DNA from: Methylobacterium sp. J-070
GTDB taxonomy: Bacteria > Pseudomonadota > Alphaproteobacteria > Rhizobiales > Beijerinckiaceae
Reading direction: 5' to 3'
NCBI RefSeq assembly: GCF_022829385.1
Contig: NZ_JAKSXX010000124.1
Coordinates: forward strand, 1 to 37,901
DNA length: 37,901 nucleotides
Made by a program: the position numbers and the translations under genes. The notes beneath the pieces are model-generated. The model was not told the DNA's origin and searched no databases. It saw nothing but the letters and a program-made list of their open reading frames with translations. Shown here piece by piece: positions 17,533-26,797 of this stretch; within the stretch, counting starts at the first letter, position 1; every line of letters begins with the position of its first letter.

Positions 17533-18192
17533 CTAGCGGAACAGCGCGTCGAACAGGTTCTGCGGCTGCTGCTGCACCGGCGGGGGCGCGGGCGCGGGTC
17601 CCTCGTTCGACGGGAAGAACTTGCGCGAGGGCTTCTGGCGCGGCTGCACCGGCACGCCGCGGGGCGCCTCGACGTCCACCTGGCCGGCGGCGTTGATCTG
17701 CTGGGCGGTCTTGGTGGCGTCCTTGCCGGCCCGCTTGGCCTTCTCGGGCTTGGCCGCGAGGGCCGGGACGTCCTCCTGCTCCTTGGCCTCGGCGATCACG
17801 TCGCTGCCGCCTTTGCAGTCGACCAGCCACACGTCGTAGATCGGGTGCTCGATGGCGTGCAGCCCGGGGCTCGACGCGAACATCCACCCGGTGAAGATCC
17901 GGCGGTACTTGTTGTCGAGGGTCACCTCGTCGACCTCGAGGAACGCCGTGGTCTTGGCGCTCTCGGTGGGCGGACGCGTGTAGCAGACCCGCGGGGTGAG
18001 CTGCAGGGCGCCGAACTGGACGGTCTCGTCCACCGCCACCTCGAACGACACGATCCGGCCGGTGATCTTGTCGAGCCCGGAGAACACGGCGGTCGGGTTC
18101 TTGATCTTGTCGGCGGCGGCCGGGCTCGCGCACAGGGCGAGCGCGAGGCCCGGGGCGAGCGCGCGGCGGACGAGGGCGGTGATGCGGCTCAA
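17533..18192 (-). CDS. DUF2155 domain exported protein
   Basis: A 219-residue protein with a signal peptide (likely cleavage after PAAA near residue 27). The DUF2155 domain (about 28-130) contains DKITGRIVSFEVAVDETVQFGAL, RVCYTRPP, RIFTGWMFASSPGLHAIEHPIYDVWLVDC with two cysteines. The family is alphaproteobacterial, periplasmic and functionally undefined. The C-terminal tail is Pro/Gln-rich and ends NLFDALFR. The start codon is TTG, preceded by TAGGGG at a good distance, and no ATG or GTG lies near. The gene follows the NDUFA12 gene on the same strand, a pairing often seen in this group of bacteria. Confidence 0.85.
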   Translation of the reverse strand: MSRITALVRRALAPGLALALCASPAAADKIKNPTAVFSGLDKITGRIVSFEVAVDETVQFGALQLTPRVCYTRPPTESAKTTAFLEVDEVTLDNKYRRIFTGWMFASSPGLHAIEHPIYDVWLVDCKGGSDVIAEAKEQEDVPALAAKPEKAKRAGKDATKTAQQINAAGQVDVEAPRGVPVQPRQKPSRKFFPSNEGPAPAPPPVQQQPQNLFDALFR

Positions 18193-18309
18193 GGCTCGGG
18201 CCCCTAGACGAGGGTGGCCGGCCGCGCGTCCAGTTGCGCGGCGGACGGTCGGGATCGATCCGCCATCAACACCGCAACGGTGGCGGCAAAAGGGCGCCGG
18301 CGGCCTGCG

Positions 18310-18726
18310 CTACTCGCCCGGGGTCCAGGAGACGTAGTCGCCGGTGGCTGCCGGCCGCTGACCCCAGGACAGCTGCGAGCCCTGCGGCCGGTAGGCGTTG
18401 GCCGTGCCGGTCTGGTTCTCGACATGCCGCTTCTCCCAGGCGCGCGGCTGATAGGCCTCCTCGCTCGGGGCCAGCGCGACGTTGTGGCAGAGCCAGCCGC
18501 GCCAGCCGGGGGGCACCTTCGAGGCGTCGGCATAGCCGTTGTAGACGACCCAGCGCCGCTCCGAGCCGACGGACCGGTCGATCAGGGCGCCTTCCGCCTT
18601 GTAGTATTTGTTCCCGTGCTCGTCCTCGCCGACGTAGATGCCGGTGCGCGCGGTCTGGAGCGCCAGCGAGACGGTCTGCCCGTTCCACCACGTGAAGACG
18701 CGCAGCAGAGTGTCCTTCAGCGCCAT
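18310..18726 (-). CDS. NDUFA12 family NADH:ubiquinone oxidoreductase accessory subunit
   Basis: A 138-residue soluble protein homologous to the mitochondrial complex I subunit NDUFA12 (B17.2), kept in alphaproteobacteria. Motifs: RVFTWWNGQTVSLAL near the N-terminus, GEDEHGNKYYK, RRWVVYNGYADASKVPPGWRGWLCH, and the late RPWEKRH-type sequence seen here as RAWEKRH, then YRPQGS. It probably attaches to the matrix-side arm of complex I at the cytoplasmic face. The bulk of complex I is encoded elsewhere. Confidence 0.92.
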   Translation of the reverse strand: MALKDTLLRVFTWWNGQTVSLALQTARTGIYVGEDEHGNKYYKAEGALIDRSVGSERRWVVYNGYADASKVPPGWRGWLCHNVALAPSEEAYQPRAWEKRHVENQTGTANAYRPQGSQLSWGQRPAATGDYVSWTPGE

Positions 18727-18943
18727 CGCCGGTCCCGGTATCGTGCCGCGCCGCGGGGGCGCATCGTGGCGTCGTTATGGTGACCGCGCGCCCCCGAGTC
18801 CAGTCGCCGGTCGACCCTGTCGCCGCACGGCAACGCCTACCCGGGACGGCCGGCGACTCGTCGCGGACCGCGGTAAAGTGCCTCTACCTGTAGGTGTGGA
18901 TCGAAAATTTTTCCGCGCCGAATCCCGGCGGTCGGAAGAGGAC

Positions 18944-18970
18944 TTATCCCAGCCACCGGGGATATCCACA
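18944..18970 (+). promoter_or_regulatory. Two DnaA-box-like sequences upstream of nrdJ
   Basis: ATATCCACA (18962-18970) differs from the consensus TTATCCACA at one base; TTATCCCAG (18944-18952) is a poorer match. DnaA controls nrd genes in some bacteria, which makes the place meaningful, but two short hits can be chance. Confidence 0.35.
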
Positions 18971-18985
18971 GGCTTTTGGCGGCTG

Positions 18986-19033
18986 GCACAACATCTAGCG
19001 GGGAACTCGGCGGACGAACACCACTTGTTGACG
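18986..19033 (+). promoter_or_regulatory. Pair of NrdR-box-like sites
   Basis: The box consensus is ACACWATATATWGTGT. GCACAACATCTAGCGG (18986-19001) matches it at about 11 of 16 positions. ACACCACTTGTTGACG (19018-19033) is a weaker match. Their starts are 32 bp apart, three helical turns, which is the spacing usual for NrdR box pairs. NrdR represses ribonucleotide reductase genes when dATP is plentiful. Confidence 0.6.
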
Positions 19034-19057
19034 TGAGGGCCTTCACGGCGGTATCGT
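19028..19057 (+). promoter_or_regulatory. Candidate nrdJ promoter
   Basis: TTGACG (19028-19033) and TATCGT (19052-19057) are 18 bp apart and resemble sigma-70 elements. The -35 lies inside the second NrdR-like box, so a bound repressor would block it. This leaves a leader of about 175 bases before the start codon; no B12-box of a cobalamin riboswitch is visible in it. Confidence 0.45.
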
Positions 19058-19239
19058 CCTGCATCGGTCGCGCCGCCCCTGTGGTGCGTCTCGGCAGGTT
19101 CGACCGACCCTATTTCATGTTCGCAGTATCGCCGCGTTCCCGGTTTCCGGGGGCGGGCGGACGCGACCCCATCATCGGGCCAAGACCCCGCGTCCAGCGG
19201 GGCCGGGACCTCCGTGTCCTGACGGGAGAGGTGTGTTTC

Positions 19240-22200
19240 ATGCGGTTCGAGCGTCGCTACACAACGGCCGGACAATCGCCCTATGCCGGTATCCCGTTCC
19301 GGAAGGCCCTGAGCGAGATCCGCAATCCCGACGGCTCGGTGGTGTTCCGCCTCGACGGCATCGACGTGCCGGAGAGCTGGAGCCAGGTCGCCAGCGACGT
19401 GCTGGCGCAGAAGTATTTCCGCAAGGCGGGCGTTCCGGCCCGTCTGAGGAAGATCGAGGAGAACGACGTCCCGTCCTTCCTGTGGCGTTCGGTCGCCGAC
19501 GAGGCCGCGCTCGCCGAGCTGCCCGAGGAGGAGCGCCTCGGCTCCGAGACCTCGGCCACGCAGGTGTTCGACCGTCTGGCGGGCTGCTGGACCTACTGGG
19601 GCTGGAAGGGCGGCTACTTCTCGTCCGAGGACGACGCGTCGGCGTTCCTCGACGAGCTGCGCTACATGCTGACCCGGCAGATGGTGGCGCCGAACTCGCC
19701 GCAATGGTTCAACACCGGCCTGCACTGGGCCTACGGGATCGACGGCCCGAGCCAGGGCCACTTCTACTGCGACTATCGCACCGGCGCGCTGACCCGGTCG
19801 GCCTCCAGCTACGAGCACCCGCAGCCGCATGCCTGCTTCATCCAGGGCGTGCAGGACGACCTCGTCAACGAGGGCGGCATCATGGACCTGTGGGTCCGCG
19901 AGGCGCGCCTGTTCAAGTACGGCTCCGGCACCGGCTCGAACTTCTCCGCCCTGCGCGGCGAGAACGAGAAGCTGGGTGGCGGCGGCAAGTCGTCGGGCCT
20001 GATGTCGTTCCTGAAGATCGGCGACCGGGCGGCCGGCGCGATCAAGTCGGGCGGCACCACGCGCCGGGCCGCCAAGATGGTGATCGTCGACATCGACCAC
20101 CCGGACATCGAGGCCTTCATCGACTGGAAGGTCAAGGAGGAGCAGAAGGTCGCCGCCCTGGTGACCGGCTCCAAGGTCGTGTCCAAGCATCTCGGCCTGG
20201 TCATGAAGGCCTGCACCCAGTGCGAGGCCGAGGGCGACGCCTGCTTCGATCCGGAGCGCAACCCGGCCCTGAAGCGCGAGATCCGGGCGGCCCGGAAGGC
20301 CTCGGTGCCGGACGCCTACATCAAGCGCGTCGTCCAGTTCGCCCGCCAGGGCTTCACCAAGATCGACTTCCCGGTCTACGACACCGACTGGGATTCCGAG
20401 GCCTATCTCACGGTCGCCGGCCAGAACTCGAACAACTCGGTCTCGCTCACGGACGACTTCCTGCGGGCGGTCGATGCCGACGCCGACTGGCATCTGACCC
20501 AGCGCACCACCGGCAAGACCGCCAAGACCCTGAAGGCCCGCGACCTGTGGGAGAAGATCGGCGAGGCCGCCTGGGCCTCGGCCGACCCGGGCCTGCACTT
20601 CAACACCACGATGAACGACTGGCACACCTGCCCGCAGGGCGGCCGGATCCGGGCCTCGAACCCGTGCTCCGAGTACATGTTCCTGGACGACACCGCCTGC
20701 AATCTGGCCTCGGCCAACCTGCTGACGATGTACGACCGGCAGACCAAGCGCTTCGACGTCGAGGCGTTCGAGCACCTCAACCGCCTCTGGACGGTCGTGC
20801 TCGAGATCTCCGTGATGATGGCGCAGTTCCCGTCGAAGGAGATCGCGGAACTGTCCTACCGCTACCGGACGCTGGGCCTCGGCTACGCCAATATCGGCGG
20901 CCTGCTGATGACCATGGGCCTTCCCTACGACTCGCATGAGGGCCGGGCCCTGGCCGGCGCGCTCACCGCGATCATGACCGGCGTGGCCTACGCCACCTCG
21001 GCCGAGATGGCGGCCGAGCTCGGCGCGTTCCCGGCCTACGACGACAACGCCGACGCGATGCTGAAGGTGATCCGCAACCACCGGCGCGCCGCCCACGGCG
21101 AGGCCGAGGGCTACGAGTTCCTGAGCATCGCCCCGGTGCCGCTGGACCACGCCAACATCCCGCAGGTCGATCTCGGCGCCCATGCCCGCGCGGCCTGGGA
21201 CCGGGCGCTGCAGCTCGGCGAGACCCACGGCTACCGCAACGCCCAGACCACCGTCATCGCGCCCACCGGCACGATCGGCTTGGTCATGGATTGCGACACC
21301 ACCGGCATCGAGCCGGACTTCGCCCTGGTGAAGTTCAAGAAGCTCGCCGGCGGCGGCTACTTCAAGATCATCAACCAGGCGGCGCCGGACGCCCTGCGGG
21401 CGCTGGGCTACCGGGAATCCGAGATCGCCGAGATCGAGGCCTACGCGGTCGGCCACGGCTCCATGGGTCAGGCGCCGGCGATCAACCCGACGACCCTGCG
21501 CGCCAGGGGCTTCACCGACGACAAGATCGCCGCGGTGGAGAAGGGGCTGAAGTCGGCCTTCGACATCAAGTTCGTGTTCAACCGCTGGACCCTCGGCGAC
21601 GACTTCCTCACCCAGACCCTCAAGGTCCCGGCGGAGAAGCTGTCGGACCCGACCTTCGAGCTGCTGCCGTTCCTGGGCTTCTCGAAGAAGGACATCGAGG
21701 TCGCCAACACCCATATCTGCGGGGCGATGACGCTGGAGGGCGCGCCGGGCCTCAAGCCCGAGCACTACCCGGTGTTCGACTGCGCCAACCCATGCGGCCG
21801 CATCGGCAAGCGCTACCTGTCGGTGGAGAGCCACATCCGCATGATGGCGGCGGCCCAGCCGTTCATCTCGGGGGCGATCTCCAAGACCATCAACATGCCC
21901 AACGACGCCACGGTGGAGGATTGCAAGGCGGCCTACCGCCTGTCCTGGACCCTGGCGCTGAAGGCGAACGCCCTCTACCGCGACGGCTCGAAGCTGTCGC
22001 AGCCGCTCAACGCCGCCCTCATCGCCGACGAGGACGACGAGGCCGACGACGCCCTGGAGGCGGTGCTGCAGGCCCCCGCCGCCGCCCGCGCCGCCCAGGT
22101 CGCGGAGAAGATCGTCGAGCGGGTGATCGAGCGGGTCGAGCACATACGCTCCCGCGAGAAGCTTCCGGCCCGCCGGAAGGGCTACACCCAGAAGGCGGTG

Positions 22201-22971
22201 GTGGGCGGCCACAAGGTCTACCTCCGCACCGGCGAATACGACGACGGCCGCCTCGGCGAGATCTTCATCGACATGCACAAGGAGGGCGCGACCTTCCGGA
22301 GCCTGATGAACAACTTCGCCATCGCGATCTCGCTCGGCCTCCAGTACGGCGTGCCGCTGGAGGAGTATGTCGAGGCGTTTACCTTCACCCGGTTCGAGCC
22401 GGCCGGCTTCGTGCAGGGCAACGACGCGATCAAGAACGCGACCTCGCTCCTCGACTACGTGTTCCGGGAGCTGGCGGTCTCGTATCTCGGCCGCGCCGAC
22501 CTCGCCCATGTCAGCCCCGCCGAGATCGGCGGCACGGTGATCGGCGGCGGCGAGGCCGGCGACACGACCCGGGAGGGCAGCAAGCCCGCGGCCGCCGCCT
22601 CGGTGGTCTCGCGCGGCCTGCTCCGCGGCTCGGCCGATCGGCTCACCCTGATCCAGGGCGGCCCGGCCGGCGGTACGGTCGGCGTCGGGGCGGCCAGCGC
22701 CGGCCAGTCGACGCCGGCGGGCGGCACGGTCCACGCGATCCGCGGCTCGACGGCGCTGAAGGCGGAGCCGGCCATCGCCGGCCAGGCCGAGACGATCGCC
22801 GACACCCTGCCCTTCGCCAAGGCGGAGCGGAGCGTCGCCGACCGTCGCGCCGAGGCGAAGATGAAGGGCTATGTCGGGGAGGCCTGCCCCGAATGCGCGA
22901 ACTTCACGCTGGTCCGCAACGGCACCTGCCTGAAGTGCGACACCTGCGGGAGCACCACCGGCTGCTCCTGA
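19240..22971 (+). CDS. nrdJ: Adenosylcobalamin-dependent ribonucleotide reductase (class II)
   Basis: A 1243-residue enzyme that reduces ribonucleotides to deoxyribonucleotides with a cobalamin-generated radical, so it does not need oxygen. Visible are the N-terminal substrate region, the [12 protein letters not shown] segment, the [26 protein letters not shown] active-site stretch (near residues 474-495, shown in parts), and the [20 protein letters not shown] loop. The C-terminus ends in a cysteine pattern CPEC ... [13 protein letters not shown] that resembles a zinc-binding or thiol-relay tail. A Gly/Ala-rich linker (about residues 1090-1190) precedes it. ATG 19240 is chosen because GGAGAGG sits eight bases upstream; the frame stays open further 5' but without conserved sequence. 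Single-copy and without nrdAB beside it. Confidence 0.95.
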   Translation: MRFERRYTTAGQSPYAGIPFRKALSEIRNPDGSVVFRLDGIDVPESWSQVASDVLAQKYFRKAGVPARLRKIEENDVPSFLWRSVADEAALAELPEEERLGSETSATQVFDRLAGCWTYWGWKGGYFSSEDDASAFLDELRYMLTRQMVAPNSPQWFNTGLHWAYGIDGPSQGHFYCDYRTGALTRSASSYEHPQPHACFIQGVQDDLVNEGGIMDLWVREARLFKYGSGTGSNFSALRGENEKLGGGGKSSGLMSFLKIGDRAAGAIKSGGTTRRAAKMVIVDIDHPDIEAFIDWKVKEEQKVAALVTGSKVVSKHLGLVMKACTQCEAEGDACFDPERNPALKREIRAARKASVPDAYIKRVVQFARQGFTKIDFPVYDTDWDSEAYLTVAGQNSNNSVSLTDDFLRAVDADADWHLTQRTTGKTAKTLKARDLWEKIGEAAWASADPGLHFNTTMNDWHTCPQGGRIRASNPCSEYMFLDDTACNLASANLLTMYDRQTKRFDVEAFEHLNRLWTVVLEISVMMAQFPSKEIAELSYRYRTLGLGYANIGGLLMTMGLPYDSHEGRALAGALTAIMTGVAYATSAEMAAELGAFPAYDDNADAMLKVIRNHRRAAHGEAEGYEFLSIAPVPLDHANIPQVDLGAHARAAWDRALQLGETHGYRNAQTTVIAPTGTIGLVMDCDTTGIEPDFALVKFKKLAGGGYFKIINQAAPDALRALGYRESEIAEIEAYAVGHGSMGQAPAINPTTLRARGFTDDKIAAVEKGLKSAFDIKFVFNRWTLGDDFLTQTLKVPAEKLSDPTFELLPFLGFSKKDIEVANTHICGAMTLEGAPGLKPEHYPVFDCANPCGRIGKRYLSVESHIRMMAAAQPFISGAISKTINMPNDATVEDCKAAYRLSWTLALKANALYRDGSKLSQPLNAALIADEDDEADDALEAVLQAPAAARAAQVAEKIVERVIERVEHIRSREKLPARRKGYTQKAVVGGHKVYLRTGEYDDGRLGEIFIDMHKEGATFRSLMNNFAIAISLGLQYGVPLEEYVEAFTFTRFEPAGFVQGNDAIKNATSLLDYVFRELAVSYLGRADLAHVSPAEIGGTVIGGGEAGDTTREGSKPAAAASVVSRGLLRGSADRLTLIQGGPAGGTVGVGAASAGQSTPAGGTVHAIRGSTALKAEPAIAGQAETIADTLPFAKAERSVADRRAEAKMKGYVGEACPECANFTLVRNGTCLKCDTCGSTTGCS

Positions 22972-22992
22972 GCCGGGCGTGACGTGACGGCG

Positions 22993-23020
22993 GGCCGGAC
23001 AGCCGCAGGGCTGCCCGGCC
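22993..23020. terminator. Hairpin downstream of nrdJ
   Basis: GGCCGGACAGCC (22993-23004) pairs with GGCTGCCCGGCC (23009-23020) around a GCAG loop, with a single A-C mismatch. There is no T-run, but it lies 22 bases after the nrdJ stop and may stop or stabilise the transcript. Confidence 0.45.
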
Positions 23021-23056
23021 GCGCCGACCACGGACGATGAGCCCGTGACGCGTGAT

Positions 23057-23096
23057 GGAAGGGTCGGCTTGTCCCGTGCGGCAAGTCGGCCCTTCC
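23057..23096. repeat. 15-bp inverted repeat between nrdJ and the binding-protein gene
   Basis: GGAAGGGTCGGCTTG (23057-23071) pairs with CAAGTCGGCCCTTCC (23082-23096) over all 15 positions, two of them G-U wobbles in RNA, with a 10-base loop. No T-run follows on either strand. It may be a second terminator stem or a dispersed palindromic element. The rest of the 310-base gap (22972-23281) shows nothing else clear. Confidence 0.6.
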
Positions 23097-23281
23097 GCGT
23101 TCACGCCCCGGCCCGGGCGCGGAGCGGCGGGGCGAAACCCGCGCTCTGCACACACGAATCCGATGCCGTCGTCTCATCGGAATACAGCATCCGGCTACCC
23201 GACCTGAACCTCATGCAGTAGCGTCCGCGCGCCACTCGGCCGGCGTGGCCGGCTCGATCATTCTTCCTCGATGAGGACCGC

Positions 23282-24331
23282 ATGCGTTCCGGCGACACCC
23301 TGACAGACCGATACGGCTCCACCCGGCGGACGCTTCTCCAGGCCGGCCTCTCGGCCGCCGCCTTCGGAGCGCCTCTGCTCCGGTCGGGCGCCGCGCGGGC
23401 CGAGGCGAGCGAGCTGCGCATCGCCAAGCAGCCCGGCCTGTCGTATCTGCCCGCCGTGATCGCCGAGAAGCTCGGCCTCGTGGAGACGCACGCCAAGGCC
23501 GCGGGGATCGACAACCTGAAGGTGACGTGGACGCGCCTGACCAACGGCGGCGCCAGCAACGACGCGCTGCTCTCGGGCGGCGTCGACATGGTCATCAGCG
23601 GCGGCCCCAACATGCTGATCATGTGGGGCAAGACCGGCGGCCGGGTCCGCGGCGTCGCGGCGACCGGCGCGCTGCCGATGAAGCTCGTCACCAACAATCC
23701 CGACGTGAAGACCCTCGCCGATTTCGGGCCGGCCGACCGGATCGCCGTCCCGACCATCCGGGTCGGGACGCAGCCCGTTGTGCTGGGGATCGCCGTGGAG
23801 AAGCAGTTCGGCGCCGGGGCGCTCGACCGGTTCAACGCCATGACGGTCGGCATGGGGCATCCCGACGCGATGATCGCGCTCCAGAACAGGAACAACGGCG
23901 TCACCGCGCATTTCTCGCAGCCGCCCTACCAGGACCAGGAACTGGCGATGCCCGGCGTCCACGAGGTCCTCGATTCCGTCGCCGTGATGGGCGGCCCGCT
24001 GACGAACGGCTGCGTCTACAGCACGACGGCGTTCCACGACGCCAACCCCAAGATCATCACGGCGTTCGTCGGCGCCATCAAGGATGCGATCGCGTTCATC
24101 GAGAAGGACAAGCGCGCGGCGGCGGGCATCTATCTCGAGATCAACAAGGAGAGCATCACGGCGGACGCGCTCGCCAGCCTCATCGCGCGGCCCGGCATGG
24201 TCTTCTCCGCAGCCCCGAGCAATCTGCTTCCGGCCGCCCAGTTCTTCTCCCGTGCCGGCTACATCAAGCAGAAGCCGACAAGCTGGAAAGAGTTCTTCTT
24301 CGACGCCGTCCACGATCTGCCGGGAAGCTGA
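23282..24331 (+). CDS. ABC transporter substrate-binding protein (nitrate/sulfonate/taurine-like)
   Basis: A 349-residue protein with a twin-arginine type signal (STRRTLLQAGLSAAAFG, cleavage after about residue 41), then a periplasmic binding fold of the NMT1/SsuA group: LRIAKQPGLSYLPAVIAEKLGLVE, DMVISGGPNMLIMWGK, DRIAVPTIRVGTQPVVL, and late FVGAIKDAIAFIEKDK. Ligands in this family include sulfonates, nitrate, taurine and thiamine precursors; the substrate cannot be told. No permease or ATPase gene lies beside it, so it is an orphan and must work with a transporter encoded elsewhere. GAGGA precedes the ATG. Confidence 0.85.
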   Translation: MRSGDTLTDRYGSTRRTLLQAGLSAAAFGAPLLRSGAARAEASELRIAKQPGLSYLPAVIAEKLGLVETHAKAAGIDNLKVTWTRLTNGGASNDALLSGGVDMVISGGPNMLIMWGKTGGRVRGVAATGALPMKLVTNNPDVKTLADFGPADRIAVPTIRVGTQPVVLGIAVEKQFGAGALDRFNAMTVGMGHPDAMIALQNRNNGVTAHFSQPPYQDQELAMPGVHEVLDSVAVMGGPLTNGCVYSTTAFHDANPKIITAFVGAIKDAIAFIEKDKRAAAGIYLEINKESITADALASLIARPGMVFSAAPSNLLPAAQFFSRAGYIKQKPTSWKEFFFDAVHDLPGS

Positions 24332-24494
24332 ACGCCCGACCCGCGCGTCAGATCGGTCCCGATTGAGCGAGCCGGCAGGCGCGAGCCTCCCGGCCGTCGC
24401 GGCGCCGCGCGCCAATTCGACGACGCGATCGTGCGGCACCGGTCCGGTCGCCCCGCCCGCGGACCCGTCCGGCGCGCGCGCGCGGGTCGCCGAT

Positions 24495-24547
24495 CCTAAT
24501 GCGCTCCTTATGGAGTCCGGCCCGCGCCTGTCTCGAACCCTAACGCG
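24495..24547 (+). promoter_or_regulatory. Direct repeat upstream of the kdp operon (possible operator)
   Basis: CCTAATGCG (24495-24503) and CCTAACGCG (24539-24547) start 44 bp apart, about four helical turns. A short palindrome CTCC-TTAT-GGAG lies between them. They lie in the 294-base gap before the operon and may bind a regulator. The match is short and the evidence thin. An alternating GC tract (about 24472-24485) lies just upstream. Confidence 0.3.
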
Positions 24548-24625
24548 GTTCCAGGCCATCGTCCCGGCTGGCCAAGGCCGGCAGCGGATCCCCGCGGCCG
24601 GTCCGCCGAACCGGACCCGACCACC

Positions 24626-24709
24626 ATGCTCGACATCATCTTCCTCGCGGCGGCGCTCGCCTTCTTCGCCGCCTCGGCCGGCTACGCCGCCCTGTGCTGG
24701 CGGCTCTGA
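24626..24709 (+). CDS. 27-residue single-span membrane peptide upstream of kdpF
   Basis: The protein begins MLDIIFLAAALAFFAAS and ends CWRL. Nearly the whole sequence is one hydrophobic helix with a positive C-terminus. It ends 10 bases before kdpF, and the GAGGAGG that follows its stop is the kdpF ribosome-binding site. Its size and topology resemble KdpF, so it could be a second KdpF-like stabilising subunit or a leader peptide. No strong Shine-Dalgarno is seen for it, so translation is probable, not certain. Confidence 0.6.
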   Translation: MLDIIFLAAALAFFAASAGYAALCWRL

Positions 24710-24719
24710 GGAGGCCGCC

Positions 24720-24809
24720 ATGACCGTCGACCTCGCCCTCGGCGCCCTCGTGACCGCCGGCCTCCTCGTCTACCTCACCTACGCCCTCGTCCGCCCCGAG
24801 CGGTTCTGA
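24720..24809 (+). CDS. kdpF: Potassium-transporting ATPase subunit KdpF
   Basis: A 29-residue peptide, [20 protein letters not shown] followed by YALVRPERF, which matches KdpF well: one membrane helix and the conserved ALVRPERF end. KdpF stabilises the KdpABC pump in the membrane. GAGGAGG lies just before the ATG. kdpA follows 23 bases later. Confidence 0.92.
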   Translation: MTVDLALGALVTAGLLVYLTYALVRPERF

Positions 24810-24832
24810 GCGGCCCAGACGGACCCCCTCCC

Positions 24833-26548
24833 ATGACCCTCAACGGCTGGATCCAGATCGCGCTGTACGGCGCGGTCGTTCTGGCGCTCGTGAAGCCCCT
24901 CGGGTCGTACATGACCCGCGTCTTCACCGGCGAGCGCACCCTCCTTTCGCCCGTGCTCGGTCCCGTCGAGCGCGGGCTCTACCGCGTGTCCGGCATCGAC
25001 GCCCGCCAGGAGCAGCACTGGCTCGCCTATACGGGCGCGGTCATCCTGTTCCACGTGCTGGGCTTCGCGGTGCTCTACGCGATCCTGCGCCTGCAGGCCG
25101 TCCTGCCGCTCAACCCGGCCGATCAGGCCGCGGTGGCGCCCGACCTCGCGTTCAACACGTCGGCCAGCTTCATCACCAACACCAACTGGCAGTCCTACGG
25201 CGGCGAGACCACGCTCTCGTACCTGACCCAGATGCTGGGGCTGACCCACCAGAACTTCCTGTCGGCGGCCACCGGCATCGCCGTCGCTGTCGCGCTGATC
25301 CGCGGGTTCGCGCGGGCTTCGACCGGCACCATCGGGTCGTTCTGGGTCGATGTCACCCGCGCGACCCTCTACGTGCTGCTGCCGATCTGTATCCCCTACA
25401 CGCTGTTCCTGGTCTGGCAGGGGATTCCGCAGACGCTAGGCGCCTACGTCGACGCCACGACGCTGGAGGGCGCCCATCAGACGATCGCGCTGGGGCCGGT
25501 GGCCAGCCAGGTGGCGATCAAGATGCTCGGCACCAACGGCGGCGGCTTCTTCAACGCCAACGCCGCGCACCCGTTCGAGAACCCCACCGCCCTGTCGAAC
25601 TTCGTCCAGATGGTCTCGATCTTCGTGATCGGCGCCGCCCTCACCAACGTCTTCGGCCGGATGGTCGGCGACGAGCGTCAGGGCTGGGCGATCCTGGGCG
25701 CTATGGGCGTGCTGTTCCTGGCCGGCGTGATCGTCACCTACTGGGCCGAGGCCAACGGCAGCTCGGTCCTGAACAGCCTCGGTCTCACCGGCGGCAACAT
25801 GGAGGGCAAGGAGACCCGCTTCGGCATCGCCGCCTCGGCGCTGTTCGCGGTGATCACCACCGCGGCCTCCTGCGGCGCCGTCAACGCCATGCACGATTCG
25901 TTCACGGCGCTCGGCGGCCTCGTGCCGCTGATCAACATGCAGCTCGGCGAGATCGTCATCGGCGGCGTCGGCGCCGGCCTCTACGGCATGCTGATCTTCG
26001 TGATCGTGGCGATCTTCGTGGCGGGCCTCATGGTCGGCCGTACCCCCGAATACCTCGGCAAGAAGATCGAGGCGAAGGAGGTGAAGATGGCGATGCTCGG
26101 CATCCTCTGCCTGCCGCTGATGATGCTGGGCTTCACGGCGCTCGCCACCGTGCTGCCGGCGGGGCTCGCCGGTCCCGCCAATGCCGGGCCCCACGGCTTC
26201 ACCGAGATCCTCTACGCCTACACGTCGGCGGCGGCCAACAACGGCTCGGCCTTCGGCGGGCTCACGGCCAACACGCTGTTCTACAACAGCACGCTCGCCA
26301 TCGGCATGCTGGTCGGGCGGTTCTTCGTGAAGATCCCGGTGCTCGCCATCGCCGGCTCGCTCGCGGCCAAGAAGACGGTCCCGGCCTCCGCGGGCACGTT
26401 CCCGACCCATGGCGGCCTGTTCGTCGGGCTGCTCGTCGGCGTGATCCTGATCATCGGCGGCCTGACGTTCTTCCCGTCGCTGGCCCTGGGTCCGGTCGTC
26501 GAGCACCTCGCGGGCGCGGCCGGCCAGACCTTCGCGACGGGGGGCTGA
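24833..26548 (+). CDS. kdpA: Potassium-transporting ATPase subunit KdpA
   Basis: A 571-residue polytopic inner-membrane protein that forms the potassium channel part of the pump. It belongs to the SKT superfamily with four repeated selectivity-filter-like regions. Visible are [57 protein letters not shown], and [15 protein letters not shown]. The length fits the family. In KdpFABC, potassium enters through KdpA and is moved by ATP hydrolysis in KdpB. A small gene follows one base after its stop. Confidence 0.97.
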   Translation: MTLNGWIQIALYGAVVLALVKPLGSYMTRVFTGERTLLSPVLGPVERGLYRVSGIDARQEQHWLAYTGAVILFHVLGFAVLYAILRLQAVLPLNPADQAAVAPDLAFNTSASFITNTNWQSYGGETTLSYLTQMLGLTHQNFLSAATGIAVAVALIRGFARASTGTIGSFWVDVTRATLYVLLPICIPYTLFLVWQGIPQTLGAYVDATTLEGAHQTIALGPVASQVAIKMLGTNGGGFFNANAAHPFENPTALSNFVQMVSIFVIGAALTNVFGRMVGDERQGWAILGAMGVLFLAGVIVTYWAEANGSSVLNSLGLTGGNMEGKETRFGIAASALFAVITTAASCGAVNAMHDSFTALGGLVPLINMQLGEIVIGGVGAGLYGMLIFVIVAIFVAGLMVGRTPEYLGKKIEAKEVKMAMLGILCLPLMMLGFTALATVLPAGLAGPANAGPHGFTEILYAYTSAAANNGSAFGGLTANTLFYNSTLAIGMLVGRFFVKIPVLAIAGSLAAKKTVPASAGTFPTHGGLFVGLLVGVILIIGGLTFFPSLALGPVVEHLAGAAGQTFATGG

Positions 26549-26549
26549 C

Positions 26550-26741
26550 ATGCCGCGCGCCCTCCCCGGCCGGCGCCCGGCGCGCCACCACCTCGTGCTG
26601 CACCGGCCGCCGCAGCGCCCCGGCCGGGGACAGCCGATCCGGACCTCCGACCTGGTGCTGGCGCTCCTCGGCGTCGTGCTGCTCGGCGGCTTCGCCCTCC
26701 TGGCGGCGATCGCGCTGACCGCCGGCACCGTCTTCCCCTGA
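26550..26741 (+). CDS. 63-residue membrane protein between kdpA and kdpB
   Basis: The ATG lies one base past the kdpA stop. The first 32 residues are rich in Arg, Pro and His; the rest is one hydrophobic helix (about 33-58, [20 protein letters not shown]) ending GTVFP. This gene is not part of the classical kdpFABC set. Its basic N-terminus would face the cytoplasm under the positive-inside rule. It could be an accessory pump subunit or a regulator. There is no homologue I recognise. A perfect hairpin follows it (26752-26772). Confidence 0.5.
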   Translation: MPRALPGRRPARHHLVLHRPPQRPGRGQPIRTSDLVLALLGVVLLGGFALLAAIALTAGTVFP

Positions 26742-26751
26742 CCCCGGCAGC

Positions 26752-26772
26752 GCCCGGCGCGCCGCGCCGGGC
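26752..26772 (+). other. Perfect hairpin between the 63-aa ORF and kdpB
   Basis: GCCCGGCGC (26752-26760) pairs with GCGCCGGGC (26764-26772) around a three-base loop. It lies 25 bases before the kdpB start and has no T-run, so it may set transcript processing or relative translation rather than end transcription. Confidence 0.55.
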
Positions 26773-26797
26773 TCCCTCACCCCTTCGGACATCTCCC

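Noticed and set aside
19060..19240. Cobalamin riboswitch in the nrdJ leader
   Set aside because: No B12-box or conserved core is visible; only short hairpins are seen.
18775..23031. A 1418-codon open frame on the minus strand
   Set aside because: It is antisense to nrdJ and shows only the repetitive Arg/Gly/Asp/Val composition typical of shadow frames in GC-rich DNA.
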